Of a stretch of DNA of 64,000 bases, positions 47,701 to 59,889 are shown one piece after another. The notes under the pieces are model-generated. The model saw nothing but the letters and a program-made list of their open reading frames with translations. It was not told the origin of the DNA and ran no database searches. The stretch is from Strix aluco (lineage: Eukaryota; Chordata; Aves; Strigiformes; Strigidae): positions 3,906,001 to 3,970,000 of the forward strand of contig NC_133955.1 of assembly GCF_031877795.1 (NCBI RefSeq). The letters run 5' to 3'. The number at the start of each line of letters is the position of its first letter. The first letter of the stretch is position 1. The translations under genes and the position numbers were made by a program.

Positions 47701-49099
47701 GGTGAGGTTCCTAGAGAGCACAAGTGAGCAAACAGTGTGGCTATAACACACAAAACCACTGGGGATGAACTTCTTTCTACCCCGAGTTCACTCGGGAGCA
47801 GTTCAAATCTGAGCAGCAGCTTTCACACCTGTGGGCCAGAGATGCATGGGGGGCTGCAAAAGGAGACTAAAAACACAAGCCTGTCATCAGGAGACTTACA
47901 TTTACTACAAAGGGGTCAAAAGTTCCACTGAAAAAAAACTGGAGAGATCCATGTATCGAACAACATCACAATACAGGCCCCTATTATAAACGCAGCCTGG
48001 AAAATCCAGCCCAAGGGGTGCTCTAAAAGGAAGGGCTAAATGCTGCCGTGATTTATACCCACGCAACACTGCACTGCCCATTTCGAAGGGTCAGAGGCAC
48101 CCTCTTGCACCACACAAGACCTCAGTCTCCTTCCCACCCCTTCTTCCCACTGCTGTCCTTCTTTCCAGCCTTCCCACGCCAAAAAAACAAGGATTTTCTT
48201 TCCAGCACCAAGTTTCTTTGCTAACCTGCAGAGGACACAAGGCTGGAGCTCGAGGCAGTGCTGCTGGGGGAGTTTCCTGCCCCTTTCCAGCATGGCTTGG
48301 GGATCCCAGTGAAGAGCTAAGTCCCTCGAAGATCAAGACCTTCGGTGATCTGGAGTGAGGAGAAGGCCACCTGCACCTCAGCAGGCAGCAGCAGATGGGA
48401 ACAACGTGGCTCTCGTTCCACTCTGGTGCACTGTGATTACTGGCAGCGGCTACAGCTCATACTGCCCCAAAAAAAGTGTGGGTTCTGGTGTTACCAGAGA
48501 CTACCTCTCCCCATGGCACCAAGTCAAACACAAGATCTGGAGACACTCCCCCTCGTTCCCATCCCACACTGGCAGCCATGCAGCTCTGGGCAGGCACCTG
48601 TTGCTGTTTTCTGGGATTTAAAACCCCTTCCTGGGCAGTGGGGAATAGACACCTACTGAGCTATTTAAGAAACGCGTCCGTAAAATAAATGCAAAGGATG
48701 CCAGAGGAAAGGCACAGCCTGGAACACTCACAGCCCCCTCCCACCTTTCCTTTGCCAACCGAAAATCCCAGGAAAAGCTCCTGCCACCCTCGCTGATGTC
48801 CCTCCACGTTCCCAGCACGTCCGTGCTTTCCACGGGCCCATATTCACCCGTGTCTGCTGAAGGTTTATGCTCCTCATGCCCGTGGTGACACCTTCAATGA
48901 AGTGTGTCAGTGCTCAGCGGACGTTGCAGAGAGCTGCCTGCCCTGGCACATGCCCTGATACTTCTGGAACCAAGTCGTGCTGACGGCAGATGCACCGGGC
49001 TGCAGGAGGGGAGCTCCCGCTGGAACAGGGAGGGTGCGAGACACGTCAGGCTGCGGATGAAGTTTAAGGTGAAGTCGGATGCATCGGCAACAGATGGTG

Positions 49100-49270
49100 T
49101 GTGCCATGAGCTGTGTCTGGCTTCAGCAGCAGCGCTCTGAGGGAACTGTGACATGCCATGAGCTGCCTCCGGCCTCAGCAGCCTTCTGAAGGAACTGTGA
49201 CGCGCCATGAGTTGTGTCTGGCCTCAGCAACGCTCAGAGGGAACCATGACACGCCGTGAGCTGTGTCAGG
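49100..49270. repeat. Degenerate minisatellite, unit about 49-52 bp, about 3.4 copies
   Basis: The block GCCATGAGCTGTGTCTGGCC, TCAGCAGCGCTCTGAGGGAA, CTGTGACAC recurs with starts at about 49103, 49155, 49204 and 49253 (spacings 52, 49 and 49). A weaker echo (GATGAGCTACGTCGGGCCTC) lies at about 49432. It sits on the edge of the BRPF3 CpG island. Confidence 0.9.
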
Positions 49271-49567
49271 TGCCGGCCGGGAGCTCCTCAGGACCTCCCC
49301 TGTGCAGCCAGGGCCACAGGATCCCCGCAGGGAGCCCCGGCAGCACTCAGCGATCTGGGTCAAAACACAGCAGGGACCCGGACAAAAATAAAGCCGCTGC
49401 CGGGGGAGGAGAAGGCGCGGCGGGTGAGTGCGATGAGCTACGTCGGGCCTCAGCAGGGAGCCCAGCCCAGGAGGACCCACCGCCCCCCGGGGAGCGAAAA
49501 AAGTCCCAAAGAGAGAGGGACCAGGGCGGGGGAGAGCGAGGGAGAGCGCAGGCAGCGCCAGAGCGCT

Positions 49568-49665
49568 ATTGGCTGTCGCCGCCGCCCATCCCAGCGCCCC
49601 CACCAATAGCAAATCAAGGCGCTGCGGGTCTAAGGGGGGGCGCGCTCGGCCCCGCCTGGGCCAAT
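49568..49665. promoter_or_regulatory. Three CCAAT boxes (candidate NF-Y sites)
   Basis: ATTGG at 49568-49572, CCAAT at 49603-49607 and CCAAT at 49661-49665. The first and third share flanking AATAGCG/CGCTATT-like bases. Spacings of 35 and 58 bp are typical of NF-Y promoters. They lie about 340-430 bp inside BRPF3 intron 1 if the first exon is at 50000 and above. Confidence 0.65.
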
Positions 49666-49717
49666 AGCGTGGGAGAAGGTGGGCGGGGCCCCCACGGGCG
49701 CCGCGAAGAGGGGGGGG

Positions 49718-49729
49718 CAAGATGGCGAC
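49718..49729 (+). promoter_or_regulatory. YY1 / TISU-like element CAAGATGGCGAC
   Basis: A perfect match to the YY1 core AAnATGGCGnC, and 11 of 12 to the TISU translation-initiator consensus. It is + oriented, 53 bp after a CCAAT box and 28 bp after a GC box. The ATG it contains opens only a very short frame (MATRGGPG, stop). Confidence 0.55.
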
Positions 49730-49999
49730 AAGGGGGGGGCCCGGCTGACACGGCGCTGCCCGCTCCCCCTCCCCGGGCGCTCTCCGCCGCCGCGCCCCCC
49801 CCAGCGAGGGGCCGCGGGCCGTTCCCGCCGCGCGGGGACCGAGCGGGGGCGGGGGGGGCCCGCAGGCTGCAGCGCAGCGGCCTCCCCCGGCTCCTTCCCG
49901 CCCGCCCGGTCACCTTCCCGCGACCCCGGCGCGGGGGTGTGTGAGGGAGGAGAGACCCCCTGAGGGAAGGGTGTCGCGGCCTCCCGCGCAGCGCTTTAC

Positions 50000-50060
50000 C
50001 TGGCCGCCTCAGCGCGCCGCCGCCGCGGCGGTCTTCACCGTTGCTGCCGCCTCCTTTTTG
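50000..50060 (-). other. BRPF3: Candidate non-coding exon 1 of BRPF3
   Basis: On the - strand GCGCTGAGGCGGCCAG is followed by GTAAAG, an acceptable donor at 49999 inside the CpG island, upstream of an exon that itself begins 18 nt before the ATG. The transcription start is not determined; an A-rich tract lies just upstream (50055-50115 on the + strand). Tentative. Confidence 0.45.
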
Positions 50061-50115
50061 GGGATTTTTTTTTTGTTTTCCTTTTTTTTTTTTCCCTTTT
50101 TTTTTTTTTTTTTTT
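50055..50115. repeat. Long T-rich (poly dA:dT) tract in the CpG island
   Basis: About 60 bp of nearly pure T on the + strand, broken by a few G and C, in the middle of GC-rich sequence. Such tracts exclude nucleosomes. It lies directly upstream of the candidate BRPF3 exon 1. Confidence 0.85.
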
Positions 50116-53100
50116 AAAGCCTCTTTCCGCCTCCCCCTCCCCTCCCCCCTGGGGCGGACGGGCTCACCCAGCCGGCGGCGGGAGGGGAGGGCACAAGATG
50201 TCGGCTCCGTCCGCTCCGGCTACCGCCGCCTCCTCAGCGCCGCCTCCTCATGCCGCTGCCGCCGCTGCTCCCGCCGCTGCCGCTCCGGCCCCGGTGCCGC
50301 TTCGCCCCCCACCACCCTCACCTCCCCCCCGCCCCCCCCCCCCCCCCTTCCCCGGGGCCCCGCTCGCTCCAGCGCCCCCGCCGCTCCCGGTGCTGTGTGG
50401 AGGCGAAGGGGGGGGGGGGGGGGGGAGCAGGGGACACACGCACAAGATGGAGGCGGCGGTGGCGGCGGCAGCGCAGCCCGGCCGAGCGGCGAGAAAAGGC
50501 GGCAGCCAGCGGGCAGGCGGGGGAGGGGGCTGCCGCGCTTCGCTCCCCCCCGCGGGCAGGGACCGCCCGCCCCTCCCCGGTCCCTTCCCACCCCCGGGCC
50601 GCGCGGAGCGGGAGGCCCCCGGGGGCTGCGAGGGGACGGGAGGGGGTGTCCCTCCGCGCTGGCCTCAGGGCTGTGGGGGGACCGCTACCGCCCGCCACCC
50701 CCTGCCCCAGGCCGGGCGAGGTGGAGAGGGGCGAGTGTCGCGGAGCTGCGGCCTCCCGGCCCCCGCTTTGGCTCGGGGAGGTCGGAGGGGGACAGTTCCG
50801 CCCCCCCCCCCCCCGCTATGGGGTTGGGGTTTGCCTCGGGGCTCGGGTACAGCCGTGGGGGTCCTTTCCTAGGCCGGTGCCTTGCCCCCGGGAGCACCCA
50901 GGCCGCTGGAGATGAGGAGCAGCTTGGATTTTTGCCCCAGGCTCCTTGGGGTGCTTTCAGCCAGCACCCGCTTTTTTTTCAGGAGGGTCCCCCAAAACGT
51001 GCAGCAGCATCACCAGATGCCAGAGTCTGACCAGGCTGCACCCCCAGAGAGCCTGTAGCCGTGTCCCTGCCACCGTTACCCCAAACAAGCAGCATCAAAC
51101 AAATGATGGGAATAATAAGAGCTTGTATTTATTTTCTAGTCTGATACTTCAGGTCCGGAGGGCCTCCTAAGGTGCAGAGGTGTAACGGGGTGGAAGGACT
51201 GCGAGAGAGGGACTGAGGAATGAACAAGGAAGTTACATTTGCAACTGAGATAAGTGGTGAGATAGGAACTGCACAGGCTCCTACACTTATTTTTTATAGA
51301 GCGTACCACATACTTGCATATGTACGCTCCACCTCCCACTCAGATCGTGCAGAGTATTGCATAATATTACCATCTGAATTTATAGAATTAACCGAACTGT
51401 TTTCAAAGGAAAAAATGAATGCTATTTTCCCTCATTTACAGTCCAACTATAGATCTTTTGTCTCTTGACGTATGTTAATCGTGGAATCCGAGAGCAGCCA
51501 AACAGTCTATGACAAGTCTGTTTGGCAAAGTACTCTGGTTGGACCAGAGCTTGTTGAAGCCTTAAAAGCATGGGAAAACATGTTACTTAATGCTGAACAG
51601 TCTTAGATGTCAACCTCCAAGTACTCCCTTCTGTGTATACTTTTTAAAGAATCTACTGTTAACATATCAGAACTCAAATAATAATATATTCTGTTCTTGT
51701 CTTGCATGAGAAATGACCTATCAAATATTAAGAAATAAAGTCCAGATACTTTCACTGATTTATGTAGCATCTCGCCTAACCCCTGAAGAACAGCTATGCA
51801 GCAGCATGGTCCTATACATGAAGGATAAAAAAAAATTTAAAAAAATCTATAGGTGTTGGGAAGACAGTTAAAAAGTAAATAAAATCATTTCAATAACTGA
51901 TGAACAACTTCACTATCCCATTTTCCTTTATGCGAGAACTTAATTGATTTTAACAGCAGGGTTTACTTGCATTTTTTTCCCAGCACTTTTGGCATCTTTT
52001 TTAAATACAACAAACTTTTGCAAACGCTTTCATTTTGACCTCAGTTTTGAAACTTTGTACTCGTAGATTCGCACTGGAATTGGCTTATTATAATCACGTT
52101 AGGTTCCAGTCTTGCAAAGATTTGCATACATGCTTAATGTCAAGCATGTGAATAGCCCTATTAAGTTCAGTAGGATGACTCCTGCACAAAGCGATGTACA
52201 GACATCTCTGAGGATCGGGGGCCATGTGTCACAACATGAAAACAAGTTACCCATCATTTAGTTTTATAATAGAGCTGTGGAACTAATGAGTTACTTGAAA
52301 AAACATTCTGAACTTATCTCAAATCCCAGAGGCACAACTTAATTCAATTTCCTCGCTCTCCCAGTTTTTAAAGGGTGCAAGTTCAAAACCAGCAATGTTG
52401 CTTGAAATGAAAGCAGCACCCAAGACAGCTCAGAGCTTCAATTGTATTATAATTTTCTTCATCTTTACTCAAGTATATAAAACATACTTAAAAGGGGAGA
52501 AAACTATCATTTGGAATTGAGAACTGACCTTTTTTGTTTGTTGATTCATTAAGCCTCAAAAACGAGCAATGTTTGTATCTCTGCTTCAGCTGCTTGTGGT
52601 GTGGCCATTTTCTTCAGAATTACTGAAATGAATGCAATTCCTAAAAAGAACCTGTTAAAGGTTAAAAGCCTGATATCTCTTAGTGATTAGCCTCAGCTGC
52701 TGTTTATTTCAGCTGGATTTGCAAGTGCTCAGCTGCACTTTCTTAGACCCCAGTTTTGTGCAGGGTATATATAACCCTGTTCAGTCTCACTAACTCTGGA
52801 GAGATGACACAAGCACCCAGCACTATCTCCTCAGTGCTGTTCATTTTTTAATCTTAAAATGCAAATCATGGTTTCGAAACCTTTATTCAGGTGAAGGGTT
52901 CTGACGACAGATCTGAAATTATGGTTGCTGGTGGAAGAATTTTTATTTTTCCGATCAAACTTGGCTAAAAGGAGTTAACTCACTTTCATTTAACAGAAAA
53001 TCAATGAGGGCTGAAGATATACACTAACCTTTCAGTATTATTTAATAGAGTGCAATCCAACAAAAAGGAGTTATCAATCAGCCAAAGTGCTGACTGAATC

Positions 53101-56100
53101 AGTTGTGAAGCAGCACCAGCTGAACATCGCATTAAAAGCTGTATAAACCCATGTGCTCAGAAAATGGCCTTGTAGAGAGAAATCAGGCAAAACACCCCAT
53201 AAACCACATTCACCTGGAAACTCTGACATTTTCACAGTGTAGTAATGCTGACGGCCTTGAACGTAACTGCAATTAGTGCAGCGAGTGTTCATGCATTTGG
53301 GGGAAAAATGAATTAGTACTGGCTATTTTGGTCTTCATTCAATCTTTCTCTTTCGTGTCTTGTTTGTCTTAGGTGGGAAAAGAGCCATAATCATGTTACC
53401 AGCCAATGCTCCGCTGACCCATGATACGGGAAACTGCAGAGGATTAGGAACGCTTTCCCTGGTTGCTCAGGCAAGAGCAAGGCATGGAAATATGAAAAGG
53501 TATTACCATCCTCTGTACAGTATCTCACTAGAGTTCTCAGATGTGTTTATAGTCTTCTGTGTTTTTCTTCTCCCCCTTTATCACATACTGAAAACCTGAA
53601 ATTTATTTGTTTAGTCTGCTACCTAGAATGTGAAAAGGTTAAACATGAAAACAGACTTCCCTTTTCCTATAGCATATGGTTTTCTAAGAGGCTGTAGATA
53701 TTTTCAAAGCTCTGCAGTGAAAGGTTTCTAGGTGGTGTCCAAAACATGGCAAGTATTGTGTCTTTCAATCCTGACAATTCTGTGGTGGCTCTTAAGAAAG
53801 AAAAAAATAAAACAAGAAATCATTGCTTCATCTGCTTTTCCTGTCCCACTACATCTGGAAGTACCTAATAAATACATCCTGTAAAGTTGCAACTTCACAG
53901 ACCTAAGTAGCTGTCAAAAAAAGCTTACACAGAAAGATTGTTTACGATGAATACTTCACTTTCCAAATAAAAAAAAAATGCTTAGCTAATAAACTCAGAA
54001 ATAAATGTAGGAATCACAAGTAAATAGTATTCCAAGATAAACATCTGTGTGTTATGTGAGACAGGCACAAAAATTCTGTCTATATAAATTTTTATCATAC
54101 ATCCTTAATATAAACAGCAAACATATTTCTGGCTGGCCTAATTTATGGAATTTTGGATGTTCACTTTTATCACTCAGTTTTGTGTTTTTAAGTATGTAAA
54201 CTACGCAAGGGGAAAAAACGTGAAGAAAGGAATGTACATCAATTATGTGTCAGTGTGGCTCATCTAACAGGCACACCTGTGCCTCAGGGAAAGATAATTT
54301 CTTTGACTAACAGTGTCTGTCAGGGTCACACACACCCTGTTTCTTGTGCTGGTTTTGAAGTATTTTAAAGCTTGGCCTGAGTCACTGGCTCTGTCGAGCA
54401 GGTGTTTTTCAAACTCCTTTCATGAAATGTGAATATGACTTTTTTTTCCTCTTCAAGTAGCTCATTCCTCTTCATTGAAACGTGTCCTCAGATGCCGTAC
54501 GAGCACTGGGACGGTTGATCTTCACAAACAGACACCGTCTTTCCACTATCAACCTGCTACATTTCCTGCTATTTTGAGTTCCTGGCTGGTACATACCACA
54601 AAAACCAAACACATGCACACACCTCCAGGGTTCCTGGGCTTGCAGAGCACCAGCTCCCCGCATTTGTCGGGATATTGGGAGTTACAGAAGAAATAGTGTT
54701 TGGCTCTTGGACAGTGTGCTGTCACTGTACGGGGTTGGTGGGTGAGTGAATGAAACCACAGCGTGGAGCCCACACACCAGCTGTTGAGATTGCTTTCGCA
54801 ATTTCAGAGCATTCAGTGTGAGCTCTCCAGAGAGAAACCCAGTCCCTGAAACACACAATATTTTCTGGGAGTATATTCAGCAGAAAGACTGATACCGAAG
54901 AGACTTTACGTGCTGTCCCTGAAACGAGGGACTAATATTTCATCTCCCTGACAGAAAAATCTACATATCCCACTCAGTTGTGTTCACACTTGCTCTTCTC
55001 ACACCTGTTTGTATTTGAAGTCCTCAGTGCCTCTTCTGTGCTCATCCTCTGGTCACACAGACAATTCCCCCAAAGGGCATCTTGGGTTATTCTTGTAAAC
55101 TATGGAGGCTCCTTTTCAACTACTCAGTACATTATCATGAAGATGTTTTCTCCCTCAGCCATCATTAGAGAGAGCCAGCAAACTCCAATCCTCTTCAGGT
55201 CTGCCTATCCCCTTTTGAAGAGGGGCATGATGATTAAGAAATCACACACTAAATTCCCAGTTAAAGTGGTTTCTGAGTTCTGTCTGAAAGGGTTCTTCAC
55301 CTCAACAGATGATTTTCTGAAAGAAAGCTCTATACTCCAGAAGTCTCCATAGATCTACTCAATTTTTCTCTACAAGATGAAGCTTTTAAGACTCTGCTCT
55401 GCCTCTCTACATCCACAGCTACGTGTAGTCAGACGGCCAGCCTGCCTCACCCACAGTCCTCAGACACCTCCCTGTGTGTTCGCACACACTCACCTGGATG
55501 ATGACCCTCCGCTGCTGACCACCAAATCTCATTTTACCAGGGCACAGGCAGCTCTAAACATCTGCAGCTCTCCAAGATATTTATGGCAGCTGCAGAGAGC
55601 TCTGTTAACTCTGTTACACAGCGGACAGGGCAGCCGAGTCAGATGCCAGGTTCAAAAGGACAATATTTCAACTGCTGTTTGACCGATGCAGCTGGAATTT
55701 CTCCCACTGTTCAAGGGGAATGCAGGTTGTCTCACACTTAGGAAGAAGAAAGGATGGTCCCTTGCTCCCATCAAGCTGGGGTTCTTCAAGACAGAGTCAG
55801 CAGGACACCACTGTACGTCCTCCAGCCCAGCTCTTCGGAGTGCTTCGTAACAACAACACTGAATTTCAAGGGACTTGAGGGAACATCACAACGGTTCTGT
55901 GCAGAGTGAGGCAAAGGGCTGGCACATGGCTCAGAGAGATAGGAGCCGAGAGAAACCACATCACATCAGCATGGAGCATCTGTGCAGCTGCAGCAGGATA
56001 ACATCAACACCGGCGTATCAAAAAGCTACCGTAGCTGAAGGGTCATCCCGAGCACTACACGGCCTGAGCTGCAACAGAGAGACAGCCAAGAAACACGACG

Positions 56101-59089
56101 TCACCGTGTCTGGGTCCCAGTGGAGATGAGAGCTCAGAAAATTCTGGTAATGTTGCAGTTTTCCCTTATTTTGAGGTCTGTACAGCAAAACCACATATCA
56201 CAAGGCAAAGAAGAAAATTAGGGAGTACTGAAAGCATACATCCTGGCTAAACCAAACCAAAATGACTCAGCAGCTACAGAAGGGGTGGAGAGTTCATATA
56301 CCTTCTCAACAAATATTTTTCTATAGCCCCGGGGACGGCATGCTCTGAGCTCTCACACAGAAAAGACACTTGTCTCTTGGCACACATCCCTGGGATGGAC
56401 TTTGGAATGACCGGCTGAACCCAACCAACTGTAATAGGGGAGAAGATGCCAACTGAGAAGGTATTTACGGTGCAGTGCGAAGGTGTTATCACAGCTAACA
56501 GTTGTACCTGCCTAGCGTTGAACTATCTAGTGACTGCCAGGGATCTGCAGATACACCAGATTCAGCACAGGCTGAAAAACCTTCTGAAGATCTTGAGTAA
56601 ATATTCAGACTAACTTGGGCTGAGCTCCTCGCTGCTTACAGATGGTGCTATTAATACTGAGCTCAGTAGCTTAAAGCTAGTTCAGCTACGCTTGCACGAG
56701 CCAGTCACACTTCTGGATTGCAGGGTGGGTCTGTGCATCGCCACCACATATAGGAAAGGATTTGAGATGCTACTGCAGTAATTTGAAGATATTTGTAGTT
56801 TTTGCTTCAGCTGCAGGCAGAATACGTTGACAAGAGGTGTTAAGAGCTCGACGGCAGCAGAATTGCTGTGTTCAGCACTTCTGCACCCAAGCAGCTCTAG
56901 TGATAGCACCTGCAATCGTAGGGAAAAATTGTAGGTCCAAACCAGCTCTATATTCATTTTACATCATTCTACATCTGACAAACCTGTATTACTGCTGGTG
57001 AGCCTTATGCTTGATAGCTTCCCAGAACACCTCTGCAAAAGGGACCATCTGAGTCTGAGCTCCTGGGCAGACCGTGTCAGGCCACGGAAGGCACTGAACC
57101 TGAAGGAATCTTAGCTCCATTACTGTTCAGGCTTTTCTCTGCACTAACATTAATATGTGGGGACATGTAACCTATCCAGAGGTTTATCAGAGTCCATTCA
57201 AGAAAACTAACAATTTCCATCCATCAGCGAAGTTGCAGGTAGATGCCTGATTAGAGAATCACTCTTTACAGATGGCTGTGCACTTGAATCCTGCTCAGCA
57301 GGAAATTATGTGTCTTTTTTTTTTTTTTTTATAAGTACCTCTATAAATTTTGGGTTAGCAATTAGCATTTCCAGAACTGTGATTATTAACCAAAGTGGTG
57401 TTTAAGGGAATATATGACAGGTTGGGGGGCGTCCTAATATATATTTAAAGATTTTTTTGTGGGAGTGAAGCATACTCATTCATATTTCGAGGAATAAAGG
57501 CCTGTCAGAGGAAAAAAAAAACCCAACCTATTGTGTAGCACTGCAGAGGGGGGATAAATAGCCCCCAAAGACCCCATTGTACTTCGGAAACTTGGGCAAT
57601 TAACTGTTTAGCATATGAACAATGAGAACTTCCAAGCATAGGGAAGGAAGGGAAAAATTCTCCAAAATCTACTGTCCGATCTCCTGGTCTCACAAGTGAC
57701 AAAGGATCATGACACCACCTCAGGTCAAGACCCAGCAGTTATGTTGCTTTAGAATAAGCCACACAAGTACACCTGGGCTGTACTCTAAAAGGTCTGATGA
57801 GAGGTATTGTCTACAGGATCATCGGGATGCATTAGGAGAGGACTGTCACGGGAGCCAGAATTTACATAACAAAAGTATCAGACCCACAATCCTGCTCTTC
57901 CACATTTGCTATCCGGTCATATCCCACCCTGGGGATAAATTCCACTTGGTTTCTGAAGCGTTCAGATGCTCACATGAGACCCAAACTCACCAAGGCCAGA
58001 ACCTGCAGACACAGTTGTAGTGACACTGCAGTCACTTTCCGATCCCATCTGCTTATTTTGTTCTTGTAATTATTCTTCATCTCTTCTCTGTTCTAATGGT
58101 AATAACATTTGTAGGAAACACCTATGTACTCGAGTGGTGGCTTGGGGCATACTGCTGCATACACATCAAAAACCATACCAGTATACCTCCAGTACAGCAA
58201 ATTACTTCAAAGATCAAAACATACTGTTAAATTTGAATGACTTAACATACTGTAGAACCAAAAAATGGAACAAACTTTCCCTGGAGGGAGGATCCAGATG
58301 ACTCTGGTTGGTCTGCGTTCACAAAACAACCTCCCTCTGTTTATGTATCACACTCCTCTTATCTTGATGCTACCTGAACACCTTTCCAAAGCAATTAAAT
58401 CCAGGCAAGTTGTCAGGATTTCTGACATCATCCTACATTTTTTTTGTCCACATCCAGGAGCAAAAAAAAAAAAAGAGATTATTGTGGTGTTTTTCATCTC
58501 ATATAAAACTCTGTACCCACTGAAGAAACTGTCAGAGCAGGGCTGGATGCAGTTGGCTGGGGCCATGTGCTCTCCCCAGCTGCGTGCCAGCAGCACTGCA
58601 CAGTCCCACCCCGTCACGCACGGGGACTCTGAGCATCTCAGAGAAGGCCATTTCTTGTAGCTATCAAGAATTACTCACCAAATAAGTGAATGAGTTAAAA
58701 TTTGCACAGACAAATAAGAAATGCAAAACCTCAATGGAAGTACAGTAAAAGGAATTTGTGAAGCTCTTACAAGGATGTTTTCTAGCCTGTAGTGGTTTTT
58801 GTGAGATATTCTATCTAATAAGATTATCTTAGATGTAATTTATAATGATGCCAACGGAAGGAGCTAATCTGATACCAAGAAACTAAGATGTCTAAACTTA
58901 TTTTCTGTGCTCACTGAGTTGAATTATTGTGTTCCTTTCTGCTAACACTAGATTGTTCATGCAACATAGTTTCCTGCTTCCCCCCCCCAATATATGAACT
59001 TTTTTTAGTTACTTTGAGAGCTGAGCCTTAGGACTGACAATTGACTATTTTCCAAATGATCACTTTAAACATCTCTTCATATTGAGGAA

Positions 59090-59640
59090 CGAGCAGCCAT
59101 TAAAGAGAACTGAAGCAGAGGATCCCTGGTTTAACTGATCCCGCGGGGCAGAAGGAATGAGAATATAAGGGGTCACATCGCTGGGCTGTGTAAGGAAACA
59201 CCAGCCCTGCCGAGAGATAAAGGCAGCCTGGAGCAGGCAGGGTGACTCCAGGGAGAGGGTGCTCAGCAGGAGATAAGCGTGGTGAAGAGAGAACCGTTGG
59301 GCAAACCAGGCTGAGCAGAAAGGAACGGCAGCAGGACTGTTAGATTATAACCCAGCTCCTTGGGATGCCCGTGGGAAGTGGCCGTGAATTCCCAGGATGT
59401 GTTTGCAGCTAGCAATAAGGAGGAGACAGCGCTGATCAAACCCCAGGGAACGAAATAAGCAGAGCAAAAAGCAGAGGAGGCCGTGGCTGTCTGGAGGGGG
59501 AAGCACCCCAGCAGGGAGTTGTGTGTATAAGCAAGAGTTTGGAGCTGCTCTGAACACAGACTGATGCCACGATCAACTGGATTCCCCCGTCCCAGCAACC
59601 TCGCTGTGCTGGAGGCTGTTTTGACTGTGCAGGGAAAGGG
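59090..59640. repeat. Unclassified GC-richer block, possible degenerate LTR
   Basis: It stands out from its AT-rich flanks, with TATAAG-like boxes (about 59162 and 59527), a GGATAAAGTCTCGTT poly(A)-signal-like end at about 59660, and purine-rich stretches. No terminal repeat pair, primer-binding site or retroviral coding sequence is seen. Composition is the only real evidence. Confidence 0.2.
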
Positions 59641-59820
59641 GATACGCTCAGAGTTAGATTGGATAAAGTCTCGTTATGCTGAATTTCACTATTTCTGGTT
59701 ATTTTGCTTGGAACTTGCTTCCCAGAAAAGTTTACCTTATATATATCAATGTACTAAGACCTGTGCTTGGAAAGACTAATGAGAAGGGAGCAATGAAAGC
59801 TCTCTCAAGTGGATGAATAT

Positions 59821-59839
59821 GGGGGGGGGGGGGGGGGGG
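59821..59839 (+). repeat. Homopolymer run of 19 G
   Basis: An unbroken G-run flanked by AT-rich DNA, about 240 bp beyond the MAPK13 stop codon. The length may be uncertain in the assembly. Confidence 0.95.
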
Positions 59840-59889
59840 AAAGAAACACCAGGTAAAATTCTCCCACTTGAAGTTCCAATGAGAATATA

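Larger units (their letters stand above)
44764..49999 (-). other. BRPF3: BRPF3 intron 1 (5' UTR intron)
   Basis: 5.2 kb between the exon carrying the start codon and a likely non-coding first exon in the CpG island. It contains a minisatellite at 49100-49270. Three CCAAT boxes lie close to its 5' end. No exon recognised, although alternative first exons near 49.4-49.9 kb cannot be excluded. Confidence 0.65.
49380..50900. promoter_or_regulatory. BRPF3: CpG island, BRPF3 promoter region
   Basis: About 1.5 kb of very GC-rich, CpG-dense sequence, unlike the AT-rich DNA to its right. It holds three CCAAT boxes, GC boxes such as GGGCGGGGCC at 49681, YY1/TISU-like motifs, long G and C runs (50408-50425, 50332-50347) and a T-rich tract at 50055-50115. 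It spans the expected 5' end of BRPF3. Bidirectional activity is possible. Confidence 0.85.
50901..59860. other. Intergenic region between the BRPF3 promoter and MAPK13
   Basis: About 9 kb, AT-rich after 51.1 kb. I recognise no gene, tRNA, CR1 copy or conserved domain in any frame; the longest frames are short and of ordinary composition. It includes T/A runs (57315-57330), a G-run (59821-59839), and a more GC-rich block at about 59090-59640 that may be an old transposable element. Distal MAPK13 3' UTR or enhancers may lie here but cannot be shown. Confidence 0.6.

Noticed and set aside
49207..51030. Long + strand open frames of 220-330 codons across the CpG island
   Set aside because: They are Pro/Ala/Gly/Arg low-complexity readings, open in several frames on both strands because GC-rich DNA has few stops. 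No domain is recognised. The only one kept as a question is the frame with TISU-like ATGs, listed as a finding.
53360..53599. 79-codon + strand frame starting MFVLGGKRAI with a hydrophobic C-terminal stretch
   Set aside because: A single short frame in AT-rich intergenic DNA; the hydrophobic end comes from T-rich codons and there is no supporting context.
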